Positions 18,997 through 28,965 of a stretch of DNA of 64,000 nt are shown one piece after another. Every line of letters begins with the position of its first letter. Within the stretch, counting starts at the first letter, position 1. The stretch is taken from NCBI RefSeq assembly GCF_004328665.1, contig NZ_CP019770.1, positions 1,984,001 through 2,048,000 of the forward strand, written 5' to 3'. The notes below the pieces were generated by a model, which saw nothing but the letters and a program-made list of their open reading frames with translations, did not search any database and was not told the origin of the DNA. The stretch is from Pseudoalteromonas sp. DL-6 (GTDB lineage: Bacteria; Pseudomonadota; Gammaproteobacteria; Enterobacterales; Alteromonadaceae). A program made the translations under genes and the position numbers.

Positions 18997-19551
18997 ATGA
19001 CCTTGTTGTACGCTTTAATAGCGCTGGGTTTACTGGCGTTAATATTCGGATTAATTTTAGGATTTGCAGCCGTTCGCTTTCGAGTGGAAGGTAACCCTGT
19101 AGTGGAGCAAATCGACACCATTTTGCCACAAACACAATGTGGTCAATGTGGTTATCCTGGTTGTCGCCCATATGCAGAAGCCATTGCCAATGGTGATGAA
19201 ATAAATAAGTGCCCACCTGGTGGTGATGCCACCGTTAAAAAGTTAGCTGATTTGATGGGCGTTGAAGCTAAACCCTTAGCCGGCGGCGAACAAGCAGAGC
19301 CGGTTAAAACGGTGGCTTACATTCGCGAAGACGAATGTATTGGTTGTACCAAATGTATTCAAGCCTGCCCTGTTGATGCCATTGTTGGTGCAACCCGACA
19401 AATGCACACCGTTCTAATTGACGAATGTACAGGCTGTGACTTGTGCGTTGAACCTTGTCCGGTCGATTGTATTGACATGCTACCCGTTGCACCAACAAAA
19501 CAAACTTGGAAATGGCAACTAGACGCTATTCCTGTTACCCAAATAGATTAG
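18997..19551 (+). CDS. rsxB: Electron transport complex iron-sulfur subunit RsxB
   Basis: 184 residues. An N-terminal membrane anchor (about 5-25) is followed by a four-cysteine cluster domain (CGQCGYPGC ... C) and two classical 4Fe-4S ferredoxin motifs, [12 protein letters not shown] and [12 protein letters not shown]. It relays electrons within the Rnf/Rsx complex. The start codon lies one base after the rsxA stop, so translation is probably coupled. Confidence 0.96.
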   Translation: MTLLYALIALGLLALIFGLILGFAAVRFRVEGNPVVEQIDTILPQTQCGQCGYPGCRPYAEAIANGDEINKCPPGGDATVKKLADLMGVEAKPLAGGEQAEPVKTVAYIREDECIGCTKCIQACPVDAIVGATRQMHTVLIDECTGCDLCVEPCPVDCIDMLPVAPTKQTWKWQLDAIPVTQID

Positions 19552-19559
19552 AGGTTTGA

Positions 19560-21833
19560 GTGGAAAAGTTACTTGAACAAATAAAAAAAGGCACCGTTTG
19601 GGCATTTCCTGGCGGCGTACACCCTCCTCAGCAAAAGTCATTATCTAATAATGCGCCTATTGCGCGCCTTCCTTTGCCCGAAAAACTCGTTCTGCCTTTA
19701 AAACAGCATATTGGCGCTAGCGGTAAATTAATTGTAGAAAAAAGCCAGCACGTATTAAAAGGTCAACCATTAACTAAGCCCTCTGCTAACTGGTCGGTAC
19801 CTGTGCATGCACCTACATCAGGCACTATTATTGATATTACGCCTATGCCATCAGCACACCCTTCTGCTTTGCCTGAATTAAGCATTATTATTGAACCCGA
19901 TGGCAAAGATACCTGGTGTGAACTATCGCCTTTAGCAAACCCAGCCAATGCATCACACGATGAACTCGTTGATGTTATTCATAATGCGGGTATTTCTGGT
20001 ATGGGAGGCGCAGGTTTTCCAACCTACGTTAAAGCAGATATTAAGCAGCCGATTGAATTTTTAATCGTGAACGCCGTTGAGTGTGAACCTTACATCACGG
20101 CTGACGATACTTTAATGCGCGAACATGCCGCTGAAATAATCAAAGGTATTGAGCTCATGCAACAGCTGCTCAATCCTACCCTGTGTATTATTGGCATTGA
20201 AGACAATAAGCCCGAGGCTATCACAGCCATGACAGAAGCGGCGAAGCATAACGAGCACATTTTAGTGCAAACCGTGCCTACTGTTTATCCCTCTGGCGGT
20301 GAAAAACAGCTGATTAAACTACTCACTAACCGTGAAGTCCCTAATGGTGGCATTCCTGCTGATATCGGCATTTTAGTACATAACACCGGCACTTTATTTG
20401 CGATTCAGCAAGCTGTATACGAAGGCAAACCGTTAATAGAGCGCGTAGTAACAGTAACGGGTAATACTATACATAAGCCCGGTAATGTATGGGCGCTGTT
20501 AGGTACTGAGATAAAACACTTACTTGATTGTCAGGGGTTTTCACCCGTACCACAACAGCGCGTCGTTATGGGCGGCCCTATGATGGGCTTTACCTTACCC
20601 ACGGTTCGTATTGGCGTTGTTAAAACAACAAACTGTATACTTGCACCAGATCATAAAGAATTAGCAGAGCCTGGCCCAGAAAAAGCCTGTATTCGCTGTA
20701 GTGCCTGTGCAGATGCGTGCCCCGCGTCATTACTACCACAGCAGTTACAGTGGTTTGCTAAATCAAAAGAATACGACAAACTCCAAGAACATAACTTATT
20801 TGATTGTATTGAATGTGGCGCGTGTGCCTATGTTTGCCCAAGTGAAATACCACTCGTTCAGTACTACCGTGTTGCAAAAGTTGAGATTAAAGAGCAAATT
20901 GCCGAGAAGATAAAATCTGATCGCGCTAAAGAACGCTTTGATGCACGTAAAGCGCGTTTAGAGCAAGAACAAGCTGAGCGAAAAAATCGCCACAAACGTA
21001 AACCTGCAGCTAAATCTACCGAAGAACAGCAAAAAGTAGCCGATGCCCTTGCCCGCGTTAAAGACAAAACCAGCGATGGTGACAATAAATCAGCTGTAGC
21101 AGCGGCAATTGCGCGTGCTAAAGCTAAAAAGCAAGGTGGCGAACTTGAGCCAGATAACAGTGAAGTTGCAAAAGAACGCGCAGCCCGTAAAGAGCAAGCT
21201 CGCCTTTATAAAGAGCAAAAAGCACAAAGTAATGGTGATGACGAAGCTGTAGATGACAAAAAGTCAGCAGTTGCAGCCGCTATTGCCCGCGCTAAAGCCA
21301 AAAAGGCAGCACAAGCTAATGAGCAAACAGCAAGCGATGACGCTGCAAGTGAATCTCCAGCTGCTGCAGATGATAAAAAAGCCGCCGTCGCTGCAGCCAT
21401 TGCCCGTGCTAAAGCCAAAAAAGCAGCACAAGCTAATGAGGAAACAGCAAGCGATGACACTGCAAGTGAATCTCCAGTTGCTGCAGATGATAAAAAAGCC
21501 GCCGTCGCGGCCGCTATTGCCCGTGCTAAAGCTAAAAAGGCAGCACAATCAAATGAGCAAACAGCAACTGATGACACAACAAATGAATCTCCAGTTGCTG
21601 CAGATGATAAAAAAGCCGCCGTCGCTGCCGCTATTGCCCGTGCTAAAGCAAAAAAAGCAGCGCAAGCTGATGAATTAGCAAAACAAAGTGAAAACACTGA
21701 GCCACAAAGCAACGATGAATCTTCACAAGGTTCACAGCAAACAGCTCAAGAAAAAAAGAAAGCCGCCGTAGCCGCCGCTATTGCTCGTGCTAAAGCTAAA
21801 AAGCAACAAAAAGAAGGAAATGATCAGTCATGA
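19560..21833 (+). CDS. rsxC: Electron transport complex NADH-binding subunit RsxC
   Basis: 757 residues from a GTG start with AGAGG upstream. The core contains GMGGAGFPTYVK (NADH/FMN-binding fold), a SLBB region and two 4Fe-4S motifs, CIRCSACADACP and CIECGACAYVCP. After about residue 450 a long charged Ala/Lys-rich tail carries six copies of the 14-residue block AVAAAIARAKAKK plus variable linkers. Such tails are known in gammaproteobacterial RsxC and vary in copy number. It is the peripheral subunit where electrons enter. Its stop overlaps the rsxD start as ATGA. Confidence 0.96.
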   Translation: MEKLLEQIKKGTVWAFPGGVHPPQQKSLSNNAPIARLPLPEKLVLPLKQHIGASGKLIVEKSQHVLKGQPLTKPSANWSVPVHAPTSGTIIDITPMPSAHPSALPELSIIIEPDGKDTWCELSPLANPANASHDELVDVIHNAGISGMGGAGFPTYVKADIKQPIEFLIVNAVECEPYITADDTLMREHAAEIIKGIELMQQLLNPTLCIIGIEDNKPEAITAMTEAAKHNEHILVQTVPTVYPSGGEKQLIKLLTNREVPNGGIPADIGILVHNTGTLFAIQQAVYEGKPLIERVVTVTGNTIHKPGNVWALLGTEIKHLLDCQGFSPVPQQRVVMGGPMMGFTLPTVRIGVVKTTNCILAPDHKELAEPGPEKACIRCSACADACPASLLPQQLQWFAKSKEYDKLQEHNLFDCIECGACAYVCPSEIPLVQYYRVAKVEIKEQIAEKIKSDRAKERFDARKARLEQEQAERKNRHKRKPAAKSTEEQQKVADALARVKDKTSDGDNKSAVAAAIARAKAKKQGGELEPDNSEVAKERAARKEQARLYKEQKAQSNGDDEAVDDKKSAVAAAIARAKAKKAAQANEQTASDDAASESPAAADDKKAAVAAAIARAKAKKAAQANEETASDDTASESPVAADDKKAAVAAAIARAKAKKAAQSNEQTATDDTTNESPVAADDKKAAVAAAIARAKAKKAAQADELAKQSENTEPQSNDESSQGSQQTAQEKKKAAVAAAIARAKAKKQQKEGNDQS
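21082..21810 (+). repeat. Tandem coding repeats in the rsxC 3' end
   Basis: Six copies of a block encoding (A/S)AVAAAIARAKAKK. The central copies form a nearly exact 117-bp (39-residue) period with linkers of the type QANEETASDDTASESPVAAD. High identity among the middle copies suggests recent expansion or homogenisation. The G/C-rich repeat also makes long spurious open frames on the other strand. Confidence 0.9.
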
Positions 21834-22888
21834 AACTAACCATGGCCAGCTCACCCCACAATCATAGTCACAAGTCTGTGACACGGTTAATGTTAACTGT
21901 GATTGCGGCTTGTATTCCTGGTGTTATTGCACAAGTTGTATTTTTTGGCACCGGTGTCCTTATCCAATTATTATTAGCGTTAGTGTGTGTAAGCGCGTTT
22001 GAAGCAGCCGTTATGTTAATGCGTAAGCGCCCTATTTGGCCTGCATTAAGCGATGGCAGTGCATGGCTTACCGGTGTGTTATTGGCAATAAGTATTCCGC
22101 CTTTAGCGCCTTGGTGGATTATTGTTATAGGGTGTTTGTTTGCTATTGTTATTGTTAAACAGTTATATGGTGGCTTAGGATTTAACTTATTTAACCCCGC
22201 AATGGCAGCCTACGTGCTTTTATTAGTGTCGTTCCCTGTGCAAATGACTGCTTGGTTACCCGTTACAGAATTACTTAATACGGGCATTACTTTTAGCCAA
22301 CAACTAAGCCTAATATTTAGTGACTTTACTGCATTAGGATACAGTTTAGATCAGCTTCGAGTCACAATAGACGGCAGTACAATGGCTACCCCACTTGATA
22401 CCTTAAAAACAGATATTGCTCATGGGCTAACGGTGACAGAGAGCATGCAAAAGCCTATTTTCAATGAATGGGCTGGCCTAGGTTGGGGATGGGTTAACTT
22501 AGCCTTTTTACTTGGCGGCCTTTACCTGTTAAAAACAAAAGTAATTAACTGGCATATACCAGTGAGCTTTATTGTAAGCTTAAGCCTATGCGCAGCAATT
22601 GGTTATATTGCCTCGCCTGGTACAGAGCCGGGTGTAGTGTTTCACTTATTTAGTGGTGCGACTATGCTGGGGGCCTTTTTTATCGCCACCGATCCTGTAT
22701 CAGCTGCAACCACTAATCGAGGTCGCCTTATTTATGGTGCAGCAATTGGTTTTATTGTGTATTTAATTCGCACCTTCGGTGGTTTCCCTGATGCAGTTGC
22801 ATTTGGGGTGTTGCTAATAAACATAGCGGTACCGCTTATCGATTACTATACACAACCAAGAACCTATGGCCATGGAGCAGTAAAATGA
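21830..22888 (+). CDS. rsxD: Electron transport complex subunit RsxD
   Basis: 352 residues with about nine membrane helices. The family motif SGATMLGAFFIATDP holds the threonine that in Rnf/Nqr relatives carries covalently bound FMN. LYGGLGFNLFNPAMAAYV is a further signature of NqrB/RnfD. The ATG overlaps the rsxC stop and its own stop overlaps the rsxG start, so the genes are translationally coupled. Confidence 0.96.
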   Translation: MKLTMASSPHNHSHKSVTRLMLTVIAACIPGVIAQVVFFGTGVLIQLLLALVCVSAFEAAVMLMRKRPIWPALSDGSAWLTGVLLAISIPPLAPWWIIVIGCLFAIVIVKQLYGGLGFNLFNPAMAAYVLLLVSFPVQMTAWLPVTELLNTGITFSQQLSLIFSDFTALGYSLDQLRVTIDGSTMATPLDTLKTDIAHGLTVTESMQKPIFNEWAGLGWGWVNLAFLLGGLYLLKTKVINWHIPVSFIVSLSLCAAIGYIASPGTEPGVVFHLFSGATMLGAFFIATDPVSAATTNRGRLIYGAAIGFIVYLIRTFGGFPDAVAFGVLLINIAVPLIDYYTQPRTYGHGAVK

Positions 22889-23523
22889 TTATTTCTTCAA
22901 TGGTAAAAAATGGCGCAATATTGTGTGGGTTTGCGTTACTAACAACTGGACTCGTTGTCACAATTAATACACTTACCGCTGATAAAATTGCAGAGCAAGA
23001 GCAGTTGCAATTAACTAATCAGCTTCAAGAAGTATTGCCGCATTCCAAATACAGCAATGAGCTATCGCAAGATTGTGTAATTATATCTGATCCATTACTA
23101 GGGCCATACGATAACCAAGTTATTTATCGTGCCCGAAAAGATAACGAACCTGTGGCATTAGTCATTCGTCATGTCACCCCTAGCGGCTACAGTGGTGATA
23201 TAAACTTACTCAGTGCAGTATATCGTGATGGTACCATTGCGGGTGTAAGGGTAACCAAACATGAAGAAACGCCAGGTTTAGGTGATAAAGTTGAAGTAAA
23301 AAAATCAGACTGGATCACTACATTTAATGCAAAAACAGTAAAAAGCGAAAGCGACGATCGTTGGGCCGTTAAAAAAGACGGCGGCCAGTTTGATCAGTTT
23401 ACTGGCGCTACAATTACACCTCGTGCCGTTGTAGGCTCAGTCAAAAACGCGGTACTTTATGCACAAGATAACTTTGATGCTCTGTTCACAGCAGCAAACG
23501 CATGCCCAGAGGTAACGCCATGA
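22885..23523 (+). CDS. rsxG: Electron transport complex subunit RsxG
   Basis: 212 residues: one N-terminal membrane helix (about 9-29), then a periplasmic FMN-binding domain. [12 protein letters not shown] contains the threonine to which FMN is attached through phosphodiester linkage in RnfG/Nqr[14 protein letters not shown] is another family hallmark. Overlaps rsxD and rsxE by ATGA junctions. Confidence 0.95.
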   Translation: MIISSMVKNGAILCGFALLTTGLVVTINTLTADKIAEQEQLQLTNQLQEVLPHSKYSNELSQDCVIISDPLLGPYDNQVIYRARKDNEPVALVIRHVTPSGYSGDINLLSAVYRDGTIAGVRVTKHEETPGLGDKVEVKKSDWITTFNAKTVKSESDDRWAVKKDGGQFDQFTGATITPRAVVGSVKNAVLYAQDNFDALFTAANACPEVTP

Positions 23524-24218
23524 GCGAATTAAAAACCCTTTACAAAGAAGGCTTATGGGGAAATAACCCCGCCTTGGTGCAGTTATTAGGTTTATGCCCT
23601 TTACTCGCTGTTACCTCTACAATTACTAATGCGCTAGGTTTAGGCTTAGCAACCTTATTGGTATTAGTGGGCTCTAATATTACCGTATCAATAGTGCGTA
23701 ACTGGGTACCTAAAGATATTAGAATACCTGTATTTGTGATGATCATTGCCGGTTTTGTAACAATAGTGCAGCTGTTAATGAACGCTTACACTTTTGGCCT
23801 CTACCAATCTTTAGGGATTTTCATCCCGTTAATTGTAACCAACTGCGCCATTATTGGCCGTGCAGAAGCGTTTGCCTCAAAAAACCCAGTACATTTATCT
23901 GCCTTTGATGGCTTAATGATGGGCTTAGGCTTTATGTTGGTTCTGGTTGTACTTGGCGCTATGCGAGAGCTGATTGGGCAAGGTACATTATTTGATGGTG
24001 CCGATTTATTACTCGGGCCTTGGGCTGCTATATTGCGCATTGAAGTATTTAGCTTTGATAGCCAGTTTTTATTGGCCATTTTACCACCGGGCGCATTCTT
24101 AGGGCTTGGTCTGCTGATCGCCGCTAAAAACGTAATTGATGCACAAATAAAATCAAAACAAGTCGCACCGCCAGAAGCTGAAAAAGGCCCTCGAGCGCGT
24201 GTTACTAGCTTAACTTAA
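23520..24218 (+). CDS. rsxE: Electron transport complex subunit RsxE
   Basis: 232 residues from the ATG at 23520, which overlaps the rsxG stop as ATGA; the frame extends 18 bases further but without a better start. Six membrane helices, with [17 protein letters not shown] and [17 protein letters not shown] mirroring RsxA, its structural partner. The last residues are polar. Last gene of the rsx operon, followed by a hairpin and nth, as in E. coli. Confidence 0.96.
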   Translation: MSELKTLYKEGLWGNNPALVQLLGLCPLLAVTSTITNALGLGLATLLVLVGSNITVSIVRNWVPKDIRIPVFVMIIAGFVTIVQLLMNAYTFGLYQSLGIFIPLIVTNCAIIGRAEAFASKNPVHLSAFDGLMMGLGFMLVLVVLGAMRELIGQGTLFDGADLLLGPWAAILRIEVFSFDSQFLLAILPPGAFLGLGLLIAAKNVIDAQIKSKQVAPPEAEKGPRARVTSLT

Positions 24219-24222
24219 GGGG

Positions 24223-24256
24223 AAAACGCATTAACTTAATAAAGCTAATGCGTTTT
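24223..24256 (+). terminator. Hairpin between rsxE and nth
   Basis: AAAACGCATTA (24223-24233) and TAATGCGTTTT (24246-24256) pair around a 12-base loop. Only four T residues follow, so it may be a partial terminator. AAGGGGA lies directly before it and the nth ATG seven bases after. Confidence 0.6.
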
Positions 24257-24263
24257 AAGTTAC

Positions 24264-24899
24264 ATGAATAAAGAAAAACGTCACCAAATACTTACTCGCT
24301 TACGCGACGACAATCCACATCCTGAAACGGAGCTTGAATATTCAAGCCCGTTTGAGTTATTAGTTGCCGTTACGCTTTCAGCACAAGCAACCGATGTTGG
24401 GGTAAATAAAGCCACTCGTAAATTATTTCCGGTTGCTAATACACCACAAGCCATTTTAGATATTGGCCACGACACACTGCGTGATTACATAAAAACCATC
24501 GGCTTATTTAATTCAAAAGCAGCCAATGTATATAAAATGTGCCAAATATTGGTAGATCAGCATAACGGTGAAGTGCCTGAAAATCGTGAAGCTCTAGAAG
24601 CACTCCCTGGCGTTGGCCGTAAAACTGCTAACGTAGTATTAAATACGGCCTTCGGCTGGCCGACAATCGCTGTAGATACGCACATATTCCGTGTATCAAA
24701 CCGTACCAAGCTTGCTATGGGTAAAGACGTGGTAGCGGTTGAACAAAAACTCGAAAAAGTGATCCCCAAAGAATTTAAAGTCGATGTACATCACTGGCTC
24801 ATTTTGCATGGTCGCTATACCTGTGTTGCCCGAAAACCTAAATGTGGCAGCTGTATTATTGAAGACTTGTGTGAGTTTAAAGATAAGACTGAAATTTAA
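24264..24899 (+). CDS. nth: Endonuclease III
   Basis: 211 residues, as in E. coli. A DNA glycosylase/AP lyase that removes oxidised pyrimidines in base excision repair. Helix-hairpin-helix LPGVGRKTANVV with catalytic K120, and D138 in AVDTH. The 4Fe-4S cluster cysteines are C187, C194, C197 and C203 with the usual x6-x2-x5 spacing. It follows rsxE as in E. coli. No strong ribosome binding site is directly upstream. A damaged second copy of its last third lies at 28966-29157. Confidence 0.97.
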   Translation: MNKEKRHQILTRLRDDNPHPETELEYSSPFELLVAVTLSAQATDVGVNKATRKLFPVANTPQAILDIGHDTLRDYIKTIGLFNSKAANVYKMCQILVDQHNGEVPENREALEALPGVGRKTANVVLNTAFGWPTIAVDTHIFRVSNRTKLAMGKDVVAVEQKLEKVIPKEFKVDVHHWLILHGRYTCVARKPKCGSCIIEDLCEFKDKTEI

Positions 24900-25002
24900 G
24901 TCACACTAATTAGTATCTAATTTGAACTTACTTTACTGCTGAATTAAAGCTTATCAGGGAGAGTTATAAAACTCCCCCATCTAAAAAATACTATTGAAAA
25001 AT

Positions 25003-28000
25003 TTAACTTGGAAGCGCTTTTAACTCAGTGTTGCCCTGATTGAATGGATTCAAGCTTGTACCATAAGTTTGTTTTATCCACTTAGCTTGCTTTTCAACTA
25101 ATGACGAAATATCAGGGTTTCCAGGTAGTGGATAATCATCTGGTTTATAACGTCCTAAGTTGGGTTGTTTTAATAATAAAAATCTGTGTTGCCAATATCG
25201 ATAATGATGCCTTTTAGTTAACCCCAACCCTTGCTCATAAATAGTTTCGAAATCTAAACCATCAGCTTTTTGTAAAAATCGAGCATAAAAATAAAGAGCT
25301 TGCACATAATAAAACTTAATATGGCTTAAGTCTGGTAATGCTGATTGGTAATACTGAATTATATTCTCATTCAGCTCATTATGTTCTAGCTCAGATGACT
25401 GCTCATGCTCGCATGAAAAAGCATACATCAGCTTTTTTAAACCTCGCGTATAAGGGTTAACGCTAACCAACTTATCTATAGCCTCATAGCTCACATAAGT
25501 TTCACGCGATTTAAGATAAGTTAACTGCACCCTTTCCATATGCTGATTTTCATATAGATCATCAATTGAATGATTTAGTTGATTTAGATTGATTGCACCA
25601 TATAAGTAACCTTGTGCCTCGTAGTAACTCGAGTTAGTTGCAACAAGGCCCATTAAGGGTTCAACATTCGTTGCAACTTGCACATTCGATGAAACAGAAG
25701 TGACGTACTGATATATATTCAACTTTATGTTATGGGCAACCCTGTCAAGTGCATAACCTTCCATCTCATATAGATTCATTGCAATATTATAAACAATCCT
25801 TTCGAGTACTCGACCTCTCTCATACTTTCCTGAAAGAGCCGATAACGACTCAATTGTCATTAAAGATTTTAATTCCTCATAAGCAGCATCAAACTCTCCG
25901 TTATAATAGCGCGCTAGAAGCTTTATGAGTTTCCATACCTGCCTTACCTGAAATTCATTACTTTTTGTTATAAGTCCTTCAATATTAATTGCTTCGTAGG
26001 CAGCTAAAAATTCAGGACCTAGATTTAACTTAATAATTGAAAAAACACCAATGTGTTCAGCCATCTCAAAGTAATCTTCTACTTCATCTTCACTTCTGAT
26101 TACATTGCTCTTAGTGCCATAAGTGAGCGCGGCTATCAGATTATTAAAAAGAGATGAGAAAATTAGATTCGACTTTTTATTAGTGTCCCGAAGGTTGTAA
26201 ATAAACTCCATAACTTGCTGATTATAACCAAATGCTTGTTTAAATAATTCAAGCTTATCTTTTTCTGCCGTATGTTGTTCAAACTGAAAGCGAGCAAAAC
26301 GTTGAATAACCGACTGCAATGAATAAAACCCACCATAAGCTTCGACTAATGATTTATTTGTAAGTACGGCAATATCTTTATCACTCATCGGCTTTTTCAA
26401 TTTATTTGCCTCTTCGTTTCTACCCCCTTTTTTGCTTTCTATTATTATGCGTTTAAACGTATCGAGATCTATTCCGTCAGGAAATAACGAGAAGGATTCA
26501 AATGTGCGTTTCTGATGTTCCTCCAATGAACCGTAAGAATAAAGAATAGAAACATAAAGAGACTCTTGTCGATTAATATTCAAATCAACTTCATCGTCAA
26601 ACATTAAAGTTAAGTCTTCTTCTTTAACCTTATCAAAAAAGTCGTCTTCTAACTCTTGCTTTAACTCTTTTAAGCTTTTACCAGCAGGCATACCATCACA
26701 AATTAACTTAATGGCTAACGGGTTATTATTTAGTAGTGGTTCTAGAATTTTTCTGCGCGCAAACTCTTGATCTTTATCACTGCAATAACCGTTTTTAGTT
26801 AGGCGATTAAATAATGCTAACGCTTCTTCAGACTCCATTTGCCGAAATGGCAACACATCTTCCCATTCTGCATTAATACTTTCTCTGGAAGTAACCAACA
26901 CATTTGCGTACATTAGGGTTTGCGATAACAATAACCTAACTTGTTCTACTTCTTGCTTGTTTTGACTTTTATTCGCTTGTTTTAAATACAATAAACTTTC
27001 TAAGTTATCAAAAATCAGTAAACGCTCTCGCTGATCATAATGTTTTGCTAAGTGGCCAAATAAATCATCAGCGGCACGTAAGTTAAAGGCACTGCCGATG
27101 TGTATTTCAAGCTGATTGCTACTTGAGATATGTTCACAATCAATAAAATTCACACCTGCATCAAAATGCCCGCGATTCGCTAATTCCAATGCCACTTTTT
27201 TTGCTATTGTTGTTTTACCTAAGCCACCACTGCCTTTAATTGTTAATAACCTTTGTTTGTTGGCTGCTTTAGCAAGCTTTTGGCTGATATCCGCTAAATC
27301 AGATAAACGCCCTGTAAAGCCTTGCAATTCACTTGTATTAATACCTTTAGGTAGTAATGGTTGATCCTTATGCCAATGCTGACGGTTTTCTGGTTTCAGA
27401 GATTCTAATAACTCACCGCTAATATGCACCGATTGAATATCACTTTTATCAATGAAGTGTTTAACATCCGGCCTTTTAAATAATTGATGCGCTAATTTAT
27501 CAAGAGGTTTAAGATCTTTGCCTTGTTGATTTAACAGAGGAAAAACCAGTAATGGAAACTTAACTTGTTCTAGTTCTTGCTTATTCAATAGTTTATCTGT
27601 GATCAACACTGTTATTTTAGCATTAATTGGTAAGCTACTTTCTAGTTCATCAATTGCTAAGTAATCACTACAAGCGTTGTCGTCTTCAATCAACAACCCA
27701 CTACTCGTTGTTTTGGCTAATAAAAATAAAATGGAATAATCATCAGCCTCCATTAAGTTACTTTCAGTAAAAGCTTGTTGATGAATTGGATATTTAAATT
27801 TTTTGAGCTTTGCAACAATATCTGAATCATTTATTGGTTTATCTAAAGGTGATGCTGTGAATAAACTAATTTTATCGTATGGTAGCGGACAAGCTTCATA
27901 GTTCTCGGATGACTTTTCGACTATTTGCTCAACTAACTGCTGATCTTTTATAATTTTACATTCAGCTAATTGATGTACAGCATCAATTAATGGCTGACCA

Positions 28001-28818
28001 AACTCGCTAAAAGGTATAGTTTTGACATGGCAACCTGTTAACTTAGCGTCAATTACTTGCTTGTCACTTTCTCTCACCAACGCATAATGTGGTCCGGTAT
28101 TCCCATCGAACAATTCATTTTGCTTTACTATCTCAGCGAGTAATTCCGCATCATCTAATGAACAGCCAATAAATAAAATAACTTTATTACTTATCAACTC
28201 TCTAAACTTCATAAGTGCTGATTCATAATGCTCCTCAGCATCATCTTGATATAAACGGTGGTAGGATTGAGGAGTAAGAATCATATGGTGCGGAGCTTCT
28301 ATTTTACCGTGCAAGTGCCATAGCATTTCTTGTTTAGTCGGTCTTGCAAACGCTGCGAGCTGCTCAGAATTGGAGTTATCAAAAACACATAAGTTGGCAG
28401 ACTCTTCATGAGCCCACTCAAGAACCTTATCGTAATTTAAAGTAACAACCCTATTACTTAATCGCCAAATTGCTTTTGGTAACTCTTTAGACTTATGGTC
28501 TAATTCACTGAAATTAATAGAAAATTGAGACTTAAGAAATTCAAACCACTGACGGCCCGGTAGATTTGATTGAACAACTCGGGCCGCCTCTTGATACATA
28601 CCGGTATCTACTTGCAAATTTACCATCTGAGAATGTTTTACCAAATTCTCATCTTCTAATTTACTAGCGGCATTTTTGAGTAATTCGGGCCATGATGGAA
28701 AAGCCCTATTTCCTTTGTTAGTTTGGACTGACATGGAAACACCTGCACCAATTAAAGGAATCACCTCATTATTAGTTATGAGTGTTTTTAAAGAAGAAGG
28801 TAGTTTTATTTCAGTCAT
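25003..28818 (-). CDS. SIR2-STAND NTPase, probable anti-phage defence protein
   Basis: 1271 residues. A SIR2-type NAD-cleaving domain (about 15-285) has PLIGAGVS (21-28), TLNYD (126-130), HLHG (168-171) and GCSLDD (218-223). A second alpha/beta region (about 315-460) is of unclear type, weakly CHAT-like. A STAND/NB-ARC NTPase begins with FTGR (501-504); Walker A is GSGGLGKTT (529-537) and Walker B LLIFDNLE (600-607). About 500 C-terminal residues form a helical, repeat-rich sensor. SIR2 effectors fused to STAND ATPases are known defence architectures (for example SIR2-bearing Avs proteins) that deplete NAD after sensing phage. Start ATG with GGAA 10 bases upstream. It is a single-gene insert beside nth, opposite in strand, and no integrase is nearby. 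The defence role is inferred from architecture and setting. Confidence 0.8.
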   Translation of the reverse strand: MTEIKLPSSLKTLITNNEVIPLIGAGVSMSVQTNKGNRAFPSWPELLKNAASKLEDENLVKHSQMVNLQVDTGMYQEAARVVQSNLPGRQWFEFLKSQFSINFSELDHKSKELPKAIWRLSNRVVTLNYDKVLEWAHEESANLCVFDNSNSEQLAAFARPTKQEMLWHLHGKIEAPHHMILTPQSYHRLYQDDAEEHYESALMKFRELISNKVILFIGCSLDDAELLAEIVKQNELFDGNTGPHYALVRESDKQVIDAKLTGCHVKTIPFSEFGQPLIDAVHQLAECKIIKDQQLVEQIVEKSSENYEACPLPYDKISLFTASPLDKPINDSDIVAKLKKFKYPIHQQAFTESNLMEADDYSILFLLAKTTSSGLLIEDDNACSDYLAIDELESSLPINAKITVLITDKLLNKQELEQVKFPLLVFPLLNQQGKDLKPLDKLAHQLFKRPDVKHFIDKSDIQSVHISGELLESLKPENRQHWHKDQPLLPKGINTSELQGFTGRLSDLADISQKLAKAANKQRLLTIKGSGGLGKTTIAKKVALELANRGHFDAGVNFIDCEHISSSNQLEIHIGSAFNLRAADDLFGHLAKHYDQRERLLIFDNLESLLYLKQANKSQNKQEVEQVRLLLSQTLMYANVLVTSRESINAEWEDVLPFRQMESEEALALFNRLTKNGYCSDKDQEFARRKILEPLLNNNPLAIKLICDGMPAGKSLKELKQELEDDFFDKVKEEDLTLMFDDEVDLNINRQESLYVSILYSYGSLEEHQKRTFESFSLFPDGIDLDTFKRIIIESKKGGRNEEANKLKKPMSDKDIAVLTNKSLVEAYGGFYSLQSVIQRFARFQFEQHTAEKDKLELFKQAFGYNQQVMEFIYNLRDTNKKSNLIFSSLFNNLIAALTYGTKSNVIRSEDEVEDYFEMAEHIGVFSIIKLNLGPEFLAAYEAINIEGLITKSNEFQVRQVWKLIKLLARYYNGEFDAAYEELKSLMTIESLSALSGKYERGRVLERIVYNIAMNLYEMEGYALDRVAHNIKLNIYQYVTSVSSNVQVATNVEPLMGLVATNSSYYEAQGYLYGAINLNQLNHSIDDLYENQHMERVQLTYLKSRETYVSYEAIDKLVSVNPYTRGLKKLMYAFSCEHEQSSELEHNELNENIIQYYQSALPDLSHIKFYYVQALYFYARFLQKADGLDFETIYEQGLGLTKRHHYRYWQHRFLLLKQPNLGRYKPDDYPLPGNPDISSLVEKQAKWIKQTYGTSLNPFNQGNTELKALPS

Positions 28819-28965
28819 TAAGAAAATTCCATTTAACTATTATATAAGCACTATCTTACTTTAAAGACACTAAAATCAATAGATTAATTAAGACTCTTTT
28901 CAAAAGTGAATAAATAATGTCATTTAAAAATGAACATAGACACATATATATCTCATGCCTCCATC

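Noticed and set aside
21206-21712. 168-residue Ala/Ser-rich open frame on the minus strand
   Set aside because: It is the reverse image of the rsxC repeats, with the composition of a repeat shadow and no start signal.
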